From Thermotogaceae bacterium (GTDB lineage Bacteria; Thermotogota; Thermotogae; MWEM01), in the NCBI GenBank assembly GCA_030445775.1, contig JASUTC010000010.1:1-35373 (forward strand): DNA of 35,373 nucleotides, in the 5' to 3' direction. The notes under the pieces were generated by a model. That model was not told the origin of the DNA and searched no databases. It was given only the letters and a program-made list of their open reading frames with translations. A program made the position numbers and the translations under genes. Shown one piece after another: positions 16,746 through 24,849 of this stretch (its first letter is position 1; each line of letters starts with the position of its first letter).

Positions 16746-17969
16746 TTATTTATAAATTGCGCCTGTTTCGTAAAAAAGTCTTTCAAGTGCAAGTGCTAAA
16801 GGCCCAATCGCCTTGCATTTGTATTCAAGGCAACTGGTAACTATCTTATTTTTTATTGATTCTTTACACAACATCTGTTCAATTTGATTGATTAATTCCT
16901 TCATCAATGATTCATACTTAAACAATTCTCCAAAAAAGATAATTCTTTGAGGATCCAGAGTTTTCATCAGGTTGATGATACCGGTTGCCATATATTTGAT
17001 ATTGTCGTCAATAATCTTTTTGATATATGGATCACCATTTTCATAAGCCGAAAAAATCAACGAGGTGTTGATTTTCCCTTTATCTCCATTACATAGACGA
17101 TGAAGAATTGGAGTGGTTGATTTATCAAACGCCATTTGGACCGTTTTTTTCATTCTCCGAGTTGAAATAACCGCTTCCAAACAACCTTTTTGCCCGCAAC
17201 TGCATTGAGGACCATCAGAATTAACGATGATATGTCCGATTTCCCCGGCTTGGTTTTCAGAACCATAAATGAGTTTTTTGTTAATGACAATGGCAGCCCC
17301 AATACCCGGACCATGCTTAATAAAAACAAAATCATCGATGTTCTTTCGTTTTGAACAATTGATTTCTGCCATCGCTAAGGATCGTACGTTGTTATCAACT
17401 ACAACCGGTAACTTTAATGATTTTGACAAAAAGCCACCCAGATCAACTTCTTTATTCCAAATACCATATGCTTCCATACTTTTACCCGTATTTGGGTCTA
17501 CTTTACCAACGATACCGACGCCAATTCCAAGAATATTTCCTTTGGATATATCCAATTTCCATAGTAAATCCTTTATATTATCTATGATCTCATTTAAAAA
17601 GTTCTCCGGCATAACATTTGCGTTAGTTGCAAGCTCTTTGCTTGAAAGGATAGTGAGGTTGAGGTCAGAAATCGCTATTGTGGTCGTATCTTTTTCAATA
17701 TTTATGCCTAAAATAAATTTATGAGTTTTTTCAATTTTCAGGAGTATTTTTTTTCTACCGGCTTTGCCATTTCGCTCTTCAAGCCCGGCTTCTTTTAAAA
17801 TTCCTTCATTTAACATTTCAGTTGCGATGATTGTGATAGCACCGGGAGAAAGACCAGAAATAGCTGCTATGTCCTTTCGAGACATGGCTCCATGATCTCG
17901 GAGAATATTGAGCAAAACCGAACGATTGACTTTTTTAATTGAATTTAAATCCATGACCTTTTTTTTCAT
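16746..17969 (-). CDS. ROK-family transcriptional regulator, first gene of the operon
   Basis: N-terminal wHTH (NRSVLLNILRDHGAMSRKDIAAISGLSPGAITIIATEML) plus ROK domain (GEIGHIIVNSDGPQCSCGQKGCLEAVIS zinc motif). Confidence 0.92.
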   Translation of the reverse strand: MKKKVMDLNSIKKVNRSVLLNILRDHGAMSRKDIAAISGLSPGAITIIATEMLNEGILKEAGLEERNGKAGRKKILLKIEKTHKFILGINIEKDTTTIAISDLNLTILSSKELATNANVMPENFLNEIIDNIKDLLWKLDISKGNILGIGVGIVGKVDPNTGKSMEAYGIWNKEVDLGGFLSKSLKLPVVVDNNVRSLAMAEINCSKRKNIDDFVFIKHGPGIGAAIVINKKLIYGSENQAGEIGHIIVNSDGPQCSCGQKGCLEAVISTRRMKKTVQMAFDKSTTPILHRLCNGDKGKINTSLIFSAYENGDPYIKKIIDDNIKYMATGIINLMKTLDPQRIIFFGELFKYESLMKELINQIEQMLCKESIKNKIVTSCLEYKCKAIGPLALALERLFYETGAIYK

Positions 17970-18159
17970 AAGTTACACCACTATAGAGAATAAATTCGCC
18001 AAACATCAGGTTATAGTATACCAGAATAATCGAAAAAATTTAAACATTAAATTTATTTCTTTATCTCCGAAAATCAAGCATTTAAGTTGATTATGTATGA
18101 ATATCTAAAGAATTCTTTAAATATCGCTAATACCCTTTTATATTCACTGAATATTGTTT

Positions 18160-18188
18160 TTGATTTTTTTCTTTTTCTTTAGTATAAT
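18160..18188 (+). promoter_or_regulatory. Putative sigma-A promoter of the ABC operon (TTGATT-N17-TATAAT)
   Basis: TTGATT at 18160-18165, 17-bp spacer, TATAAT at 18183-18188; 66 bp upstream of the ATG at 18254, RBS AAGGAGG. Confidence 0.6.
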
Positions 18189-18253
18189 AAATTTGTCATT
18201 AGTTTAAGCTTTATATTTATTAACAAATAAACCTTAGAAGGAGGTATATTTTA

Positions 18254-19516
18254 ATGAGAAAACTTTTAGTTATCTTACTAACAGTGTTGTTTGCTACAAT
18301 GATGTTCTCTGAAACAATCAAAGTGTTAGCATGGGATGATGCACATTCCCAATCATGGAATACTTTGAAAAGCGATTTTGAAAAGGCGACAGGGATCAAG
18401 GTGGATCTTGAGCTGATACCCTCCGGTTCCATGCTTCAAAAAACGGCTTTGAATGTAACAGAAAACAGAGCAAACTATGATTTAGTAGCAATTGATGAGG
18501 GAAACGTCGCAAAATTTGGTGACCTTTTACTTCCTTATTCTCAGTGGCCTGAGGGAAAAGTTTATCCAAAAGTTAGCACCAATGATATCCCTGCAGCAAT
18601 ATTTGCAGCTGCTGAATGGGGTGGAAGACTCGTTGGAATACCCAACAATGGAAACATGTACATTTGGATGACCAGAGAAGATCTTATCGACAATGAAGAA
18701 TACCAGGCAGAATTCTTTGAACAATTTGGTTACGAACTTCAAGTTCCACAAACACTTGATCAATTGATGAATATGTGTGTATTCTTTGAACCAAAGGGAA
18801 TTTACGGTTTTGCACCATTTACAGCAACCAGTGAAGGAGCAACATGCGAAGCGGTCATGTTCTTTGAATCATTCGGAACAAGCGTTCTTGAAATGGTAGA
18901 TGGAAAATATCAGGTATCGCTTGACAGAGAAAAGGCATTACAGGCGATCATGTTCTATAAGGAATTAATGGACTATTCTCCACAAGGTGCTTTGAGTATG
19001 GGACATGCGGAAAGAATTGGTGCCTTTAGTGATGGTTTGGTATTCTCTATGTTCCAATGGCCCGGAATTGTACCTTCCCATGAAAATGTTGATGAATCAA
19101 TGGTTGCAGGACAAATCGTTTACAGTGCACCTCCTGCAGGACCATTTGCAAGAACCGCCGTTAGAGGTTGTTGGATTTTCGGGATACCTAAGGCTTCAGA
19201 AAATCAGGCAGCAGCAGCGGAATTTGCATACTGGGTTAACAATTACGATGTTGGTTTGAAATTGGCAGAAGAAGGTATGACTCCAGTCAGAACAGATTTG
19301 TTGAATGAACTTTCAGGAGAAAAACCCTGGTACACCGGTATGGCAGAAGCTGGGCAGTTTGCCGTGAGCAGGCCCAATCGTTCAGTTCATTATCCGGAAC
19401 TTTCAGAAGTCATAAAGAATAATTGGCTGGGCGCTGTAACAGAAAGAATGACTCCTGAAGAAGCAGTTGACAATATGATCCAAGAATTAAACGAATTATT
19501 GGAGTCCTATGAGTAA
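18254..19516 (+). CDS. Sugar ABC transporter substrate-binding protein (family 1 solute-binding)
   Basis: Signal peptide MRKLLVILLTVLFATMMFSE; FEKATGIKVDLELIPSGSMLQK, YDLVAIDEGNVAKFGDLL, WGGRLVGIPNNGNMYIWMTREDL. Confidence 0.9.
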   Translation: MRKLLVILLTVLFATMMFSETIKVLAWDDAHSQSWNTLKSDFEKATGIKVDLELIPSGSMLQKTALNVTENRANYDLVAIDEGNVAKFGDLLLPYSQWPEGKVYPKVSTNDIPAAIFAAAEWGGRLVGIPNNGNMYIWMTREDLIDNEEYQAEFFEQFGYELQVPQTLDQLMNMCVFFEPKGIYGFAPFTATSEGATCEAVMFFESFGTSVLEMVDGKYQVSLDREKALQAIMFYKELMDYSPQGALSMGHAERIGAFSDGLVFSMFQWPGIVPSHENVDESMVAGQIVYSAPPAGPFARTAVRGCWIFGIPKASENQAAAAEFAYWVNNYDVGLKLAEEGMTPVRTDLLNELSGEKPWYTGMAEAGQFAVSRPNRSVHYPELSEVIKNNWLGAVTERMTPEEAVDNMIQELNELLESYE

Positions 19517-20414
19517 TAGCACCAATGTAAAAAGGCTTCCCCTTCGTAAGAAGAGGGGGCCTTTTTTATACTTTATCTTACCGGCAGCAATAATCGTTGG
19601 TATCGTCCTTGTTTTCCCTATTATTTACGGGTTTGTGCTTTCATTTTTTAATTGGCCTCAGGTGGATGATGGGACAAGAGGCTTTATCAATGTGAAAAAT
19701 TACATAGAATTATTCAAAGATAACGAATTTTGGCATTCACTGTTTTTGCAATTAGGGTTTATCGTTATTGCCATCCCCATAGAATTAATTATTGGTTTTT
19801 TTGTGGCAATTCTGTTTAATCACGATTTTCCACTGTCCGGATTTTTAAGAACGCTACTTTTACTGCCTGTTTTTATTTTACCAATCCTGTCTGGTTTAAC
19901 CTGGAAACTCATGTTGCAACCCCGATACGGTGCCATCACTTATTTACTGTCCTTGTTTGGAATGGAATTTCCTCAAGGGATCCTTTCTGATCAATCCCTG
20001 GCGTATACAGCGGTGATTATTCAGGATATCTGGAGGATGTGGCCTTTCATGTTCATGATCTTATATGCCGGTATAACAAGTCTGCCAAAAGATGTTATGG
20101 AAGCGGCTGAAATTGATGGGGCGGGTTTCTTCAAAAAGACCTTTTTCATAACTTTGCCCATGTTGAGAGGGACCATTACCACAGCCATCCTTCTTAGGAC
20201 AATTGATGCATTAAGAATCTTCTCAGAAGTCTTTGTTATGACAGGGGGGGGCCCCGGTAACGGAACAATGCTTTTCTCTCTTTATATACATAAGCAAGCA
20301 TTTGAATTCGGTAAGCTGGGATATGCATCGGCAATGGCAGTGATATTGATTGTTATTTCTCTCTTCTTTGCCTTTGGTTTAGTCAGAAAAAACATGGATA
20401 TCGATACAATGTAG
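19509..20414 (+). CDS. Sugar ABC transporter permease (MalF/UgpA type)
   Basis: LMEAAEIDGAGFFKKTFFITLPMLRG EAA-loop and TGGGPGNGTMLFSLYIHKQAF motif; ATG overlaps the upstream stop. Confidence 0.9.
   Translation: MSNSTNVKRLPLRKKRGPFLYFILPAAIIVGIVLVFPIIYGFVLSFFNWPQVDDGTRGFINVKNYIELFKDNEFWHSLFLQLGFIVIAIPIELIIGFFVAILFNHDFPLSGFLRTLLLLPVFILPILSGLTWKLMLQPRYGAITYLLSLFGMEFPQGILSDQSLAYTAVIIQDIWRMWPFMFMILYAGITSLPKDVMEAAEIDGAGFFKKTFFITLPMLRGTITTAILLRTIDALRIFSEVFVMTGGGPGNGTMLFSLYIHKQAFEFGKLGYASAMAVILIVISLFFAFGLVRKNMDIDTM
19529..19568 (+). terminator. Terminator-like hairpin with U run inside the 5' coding region of the permease
   Basis: AAAAAGGCTTCCCCTTC-GTAA-GAAGAGGGGGCCTTTTTT: about 16-17 paired positions, with one mismatch and two G-U, then T6. 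Confidence 0.7.
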
Positions 20415-20420
20415 TGTGGG

Positions 20421-21260
20421 GTGTTTAAGATGAAGATGAAAAACAGAAAAAAGATTATCAAATGGATTATTTTTATATCGGCACTGATCATTGTATTGGT
20501 TGAATTATTTCCGATATGGATTATTATTTCCAACGGATTCAAGAGGGACTTGGATATCAGAAACAGCAATCCCTTTGACTTTCAGTTTAATCTGAGAAGT
20601 TACGAATTGGTTTTCCAAAAAAGTGATTTTGTACCGTCAATCATAAATTCACTCATAATTGGGTTGTCATCTACCATCATTTCATTAATCTTTGGTTCTA
20701 TGGCATCCTACGGTATCGCGCGTTTTAGATTCAGAGGCAGAAAGGGATTATCCTACTCTTTTCTGGTCTCAAGAATGGTTCCGCAAATTGCCCTTTCAGT
20801 CCCAATATTTATCCTATTTGATCGTTTATCATTGACAGATACACATATTGCTTTGATTCTAGCATATACCAGTTTTAATTTGCCGTATATTATCTGGCTT
20901 CTACTACCGTTTTTTAATTCCGTCTCACCTTCTTTTGAAGAAGCAGCAATGGTTGATGGTTGTAACAAAAGACAGGTATTTTGGAGGATTTTCCTTCCCT
21001 TGACAGCTCCAGGGTTAGTCGTGGCTGCAATTTTTGGTTTTATCATGGCATGGAACGAGTATATTTACGCTTTGATCCTAACGGGTAATGCAACAAAAAC
21101 AGCGCCTATTGCTGTTAATGGGTTTATGGGACAATACGCGCCAAAATGGGGCCAACTTGCAGCTTCAGGAACAATTATTTTGATTCCTATTATCATTTTT
21201 ACACTGACACTTCAAAAATATATTATTAAGGGGTTAACCGCCGGAGGCGTTAAGGGATAA
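20421..21260 (+). CDS. Sugar ABC transporter permease (MalG/UgpE type)
   Basis: EEAAMVDGCNKRQVFWRIFLPLTAPGLV EAA loop; FIMAWNEYIYALILT; start is GTG 20421 or ATG 20430. Confidence 0.9.
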   Translation: MFKMKMKNRKKIIKWIIFISALIIVLVELFPIWIIISNGFKRDLDIRNSNPFDFQFNLRSYELVFQKSDFVPSIINSLIIGLSSTIISLIFGSMASYGIARFRFRGRKGLSYSFLVSRMVPQIALSVPIFILFDRLSLTDTHIALILAYTSFNLPYIIWLLLPFFNSVSPSFEEAAMVDGCNKRQVFWRIFLPLTAPGLVVAAIFGFIMAWNEYIYALILTGNATKTAPIAVNGFMGQYAPKWGQLAASGTIILIPIIIFTLTLQKYIIKGLTAGGVKG

Positions 21261-22073
21261 TCATTTTAAATAAATGGTTGGTTTGATATATTTAAAATTC
21301 TGTTTAAGGTTGATAAGACTTTCGGAGTGGCCAATAATAAAAATTCCTGAATTAACTAACGAGTGATAGAATTTGTTGACAAGGGTTTCTCGAACTTTTT
21401 CGCTGAAGTAAATCATGACATTTCTACAAAAGATAATGTCGAAGTTCTTTTTGAATTTAAAGTTTTTCGTAAGGTTAAAGCTGCGAAAGGTTATAAATCT
21501 TTTCAGGTCAGGGTTAATTTGAAAACCTTTAACATCTTTTGTAAAGTATTTACTCAAATAATAGGGTTGGATTTCGTTTTTAATGGTGTATGGATAGATT
21601 CCTTTTATCGCCGTGTTCAAGCTTTCTGTACTGATGTCTGTTGCCAATATTTTGGGATATATATCCGGAAAATTTTCTCTGAAAAACATGGCTAATGTAT
21701 AAGGTTCTTCCCCTGATGAGCAACCGGCACTCCAAATTCTTATTTCTTTGTTGATCACGATGCGTCTGTTTTTTTGCATCATTAGAGGAAGATGTTCTTT
21801 TAAAAAAACAAAGTGTTGGTTTTCTCTGAAAAAGTCAGTTTTATGCGTTGTTATTTTGTGTACAAAAGAATTCCACTGTTCAGTGTCTTCATTAGTTTTT
21901 AAAAAATCCAACAGCTTGTCATAGGATTCAATTTGATTGATTCTCATAAAACTATCTATTTTTGATTGTAGCATCTGTCTCTTATTCGTTTTACATTCCA
22001 TACCAAACTTTTTGCTAAGATAATCTGTAAATTGGAAATAGACTTTATCGGTAAATTGCTGTTTATAAGGCAT
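21261..22073 (-). CDS. cheR: Chemotaxis protein methyltransferase CheR
   Basis: HKTDFFRENQHFVFLKEHL, IWSAGCSSGEEPYTLAM, ILATDISTESLNTA, FDIIFCRNVMIYF. Confidence 0.94.
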   Translation of the reverse strand: MPYKQQFTDKVYFQFTDYLSKKFGMECKTNKRQMLQSKIDSFMRINQIESYDKLLDFLKTNEDTEQWNSFVHKITTHKTDFFRENQHFVFLKEHLPLMMQKNRRIVINKEIRIWSAGCSSGEEPYTLAMFFRENFPDIYPKILATDISTESLNTAIKGIYPYTIKNEIQPYYLSKYFTKDVKGFQINPDLKRFITFRSFNLTKNFKFKKNFDIIFCRNVMIYFSEKVRETLVNKFYHSLVNSGIFIIGHSESLINLKQNFKYIKPTIYLK

Positions 22074-23125
22074 TATAAACCCTCCAAATATCGAAAAAGA
22101 AAATTTGGGATTTCCTTTAGATCTAAAATTTTATGAACGGCTTGAAGTTTTATTGCCTCTTTTGGCATACCAAATACAATAGAACTTTTTTCATCTTGAG
22201 CGATCGTAAAAGCTCCGTTATTTTTCATATTCAAAAGTCCTTTTGCTCCATCAGCTCCCATACCGGTCAAAATGATTCCTACTGCATCATTTTTAGCATA
22301 TCTGGCCACTGAGTCAAACAAAATTTCAACAGCAGGTTTTTGGTGATGCACAAGCGGGCCGTCAAAAACTCTTGTATAAAAGAATGCGCCTTTTTTTTGA
22401 ATCTCCATGTGTTTTCCACCAGGCGCCAGATATGCAGTGCCGTTAATCAATTGTTCTCCACCCTTTGCTTCCAAAACATTCAGGTGTGATATTTCATTCA
22501 ACCTGGCTGCGAATTGAGTGGTAAAGTTTTCTGGCATATGTTGTACCATTACAACAGGCGGGAATTTCCCGGGTAATTTCGCCATTATTTTTCTGATAGC
22601 ATGTGTGCCACCTGTAGAGGCGCCAATGGCAATAATCGGTTTGGACATCAAAAGGTCTTTAGGCTTATCGGATGGTTGTACCGCTCGAATCCTTCTGTTC
22701 TTTAACAATCTCAACTGGGATGCGTTTAAGCTTGATGCAGTTCTTATAAGGTCTGTAATTTTTTCCTTTAATTCCGGTATCTTTTCTTTTTGCGATGGTT
22801 TAGAAATCACACCAACTGCGCCCAGATCGTATGCTTTGTATTCATATTTTGATCTTTCTTTTGCAAGTGAACTAAAGATTATAACGGGCATTGGTTTTGA
22901 TTTCATCAATTTTTCAAGAAAAGTCAATCCATCCATCCGTGGCATTTCTATGTCCAGGATGATCACATCCGGATTCAGATAAACTATCTGATCACGGCCT
23001 TCATAAGGATCGGAAGCCTCTCCTATTATTTCAATGTCCTTTTCAGAGTGTAGCATTTCAATAACAGCTCGACGTATTAATTTCGAATCATCAATGATCA
23101 GAACTTGAATTTTTTTCTTCATCAT
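22073..23125 (-). CDS. cheB: Chemotaxis response regulator methylesterase CheB
   Basis: Receiver domain IIDDSKLIRRAV...VIILDIEMPRMDGLTFLEKLM; methylesterase AIGASTGGTHAIRKI, VVMVQHMPENFT, ILTGMGADGAKGLL. Confidence 0.96.
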   Translation of the reverse strand: MMKKKIQVLIIDDSKLIRRAVIEMLHSEKDIEIIGEASDPYEGRDQIVYLNPDVIILDIEMPRMDGLTFLEKLMKSKPMPVIIFSSLAKERSKYEYKAYDLGAVGVISKPSQKEKIPELKEKITDLIRTASSLNASQLRLLKNRRIRAVQPSDKPKDLLMSKPIIAIGASTGGTHAIRKIMAKLPGKFPPVVMVQHMPENFTTQFAARLNEISHLNVLEAKGGEQLINGTAYLAPGGKHMEIQKKGAFFYTRVFDGPLVHHQKPAVEILFDSVARYAKNDAVGIILTGMGADGAKGLLNMKNNGAFTIAQDEKSSIVFGMPKEAIKLQAVHKILDLKEIPNFLFRYLEGL

Positions 23126-23619
23126 GCACTATACCAATCTGAATTTCGAATTTTTTTTAGTTTATAGACCAATATTTCTCCGTTTTCTGTGTTAAAAACT
23201 ACTTTTCTGCCCAAAGCGCCTCCTGTATCTTTTGAAGCAACCTGGTAATGATTTTTCTCCAACCAGTCCATGGCATATTCAACATTTAATGGTCCAACTG
23301 TTGACTTCATGGTTTCGTTAGTTGAACCACCCAGAACATGAATTTCCAGATTATGACGATCAGACTTAATTTGTTTCATTAGATGAAACAAATAAGGAAT
23401 CGAAACATTGCCGTATCTCCCATTGGGTTTTCGTTCTGCAGATGGCAGAACGTAATGATTCATTCCACCACATTTATTTACTTTATCCCAAATCGCTATG
23501 GCTACACATGATCCTAAAACAGTATGAATATAATAAGGTTCCTGACTGACAAAAACATAACCGGGATGAAGGAAATAACTATTCCCGTTATCAGTAAAAC
23601 TCGTCTCCATTTGTTTCAC
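23122..23619 (-). CDS. cheD: Chemoreceptor glutamine deamidase CheD
   Basis: LGSCVAIAIWDKVNKCGGMNHYVLP catalytic Cys/His motif; HVLGGSTN; overlaps cheB by 4 nt. Confidence 0.93.
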   Translation of the reverse strand: MKQMETSFTDNGNSYFLHPGYVFVSQEPYYIHTVLGSCVAIAIWDKVNKCGGMNHYVLPSAERKPNGRYGNVSIPYLFHLMKQIKSDRHNLEIHVLGGSTNETMKSTVGPLNVEYAMDWLEKNHYQVASKDTGGALGRKVVFNTENGEILVYKLKKIRNSDWYSA

Positions 23620-23760
23620 CTTACTCTCACTTAATAAATAGAAAAAAGACGGAAAAGAATCAGTTCATTTTATATTTTATCACATCTATAAAATAAAATA
23701 CAGTATTTAAACATAAATCGGGTGTTTAAGAAAATTATGTAATTAAAAATAAACGTGATA

Positions 23761-24849
23761 TTAATGAGATAGGATAAGAAATTTAGGTTCCTTTCCCACT
23801 TCATAAACACTGCATATCACTTTTGAATAATATTCTGAATAAAATGGATAAAACACGTCGCTATGTTTTTCTTGATAGATTAAATCATAGTCATTTTTAG
23901 TATTATTATTGGTAATTTGTTTTAAATACAAAGCATATTGACCTGTTTGATTGGCGGAAAATAAAACGGACTCATTATTTTTAAAAATAACATCCATTTC
24001 ATTGAAAATTGAATTGGTCAGTTGATTTAAACTATTCTCAGGAATATTAAACAGATAAAGGTCATACTGATTTTTATTGAGCATACTTAAGGTCAAATTA
24101 TTATCGTAAATGTCAAATGACTGAATACGATTTTCGAATAAATAATTCTCAAGCACTCTTCCATTGGAATCGATTTTGATGATAGAATTCCCTTCTGAAT
24201 AGTAGATTTTTCCCGCGTGAATCCTTAAACAATTGATTTTGCCTCTGCTGAGCTCAATCATTTCATTTGTGATTAGATGATAAGCGTTAAGTGAAAAACC
24301 ATCTTCCACTGCTTTTAGGAAATACAAAATTTGTTTGTTCAATACGGGGAAATAATCCCCTGTTTCAGGAATGATGATCTCTTTTTCCTGATAGTTCAAC
24401 AAATCCAAGATAAAGGAATTTCGATTGCCGGTGCCTTTATCGCTGATATAAACAAAAAAAGAACCTGTTTCATCTAAATAAGGATATTCATACAAAGCAT
24501 CTATTACTTCAATCTGTTTTTTTATATCAGGTGATTGAGTTTTTATGGTCTCAGCGATCAAAAGGGATTCCTCCACATTTAAAAAGAAGCTGATCAGGTT
24601 TTCAGCAGTTACCTTAACTTCCTGTTTTAAGGAAAATTCCCTGATTACTTTTTTATTCTTTATCACTTCTATGACATTGGTCTTCTGATTTAACGTGACA
24701 TCTACATCATAAAACATTGTTTCCAATCTATTTGAACGGTTAATGATAAGTTCTTGAAAAAACGGATCATTTGCTATTTGAATTTCCATACTTATTAAAA
24801 TTGAGTTGAAAACAATTATTACAGTGATGAGCAAATATTTTTTTAACAT
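23761..24849 (-). CDS. Secreted protein of unknown function with repeated beta-propeller-like strands
   Basis: N-terminal signal MLKKYLLITVIIVFNSILISM; repeated strand-turn segments (FFVYISDKGTGNRNSFILDL, VLFSANQTGQYALYLKQI). Confidence 0.55.
   Translation of the reverse strand: MLKKYLLITVIIVFNSILISMEIQIANDPFFQELIINRSNRLETMFYDVDVTLNQKTNVIEVIKNKKVIREFSLKQEVKVTAENLISFFLNVEESLLIAETIKTQSPDIKKQIEVIDALYEYPYLDETGSFFVYISDKGTGNRNSFILDLLNYQEKEIIIPETGDYFPVLNKQILYFLKAVEDGFSLNAYHLITNEMIELSRGKINCLRIHAGKIYYSEGNSIIKIDSNGRVLENYLFENRIQSFDIYDNNLTLSMLNKNQYDLYLFNIPENSLNQLTNSIFNEMDVIFKNNESVLFSANQTGQYALYLKQITNNNTKNDYDLIYQEKHSDVFYPFYSEYYSKVICSVYEVGKEPKFLILSH

Noticed and set aside
17269-17724. 151-aa plus-strand ORF antisense to the ROK regulator gene
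   Set aside because: Overlaps a clear ROK CDS; no recognisable motif; a shadow ORF of the opposite strand.
7604-17969. Alternative reading as a plain pentose-phosphate or fucose utilisation operon
   Set aside because: Context does not fit: YihQ-like GH31, no sugar kinase or aldolase, atypical RpiB and transketolase active-site motifs, and a PhpC-like reductase. Kept open only because of the Arg301 to Gln change.
22518-22982. 154-aa plus-strand ORF antisense to cheB
   Set aside because: Overlaps a well-supported CheB CDS; low-quality composition and no independent RBS support.
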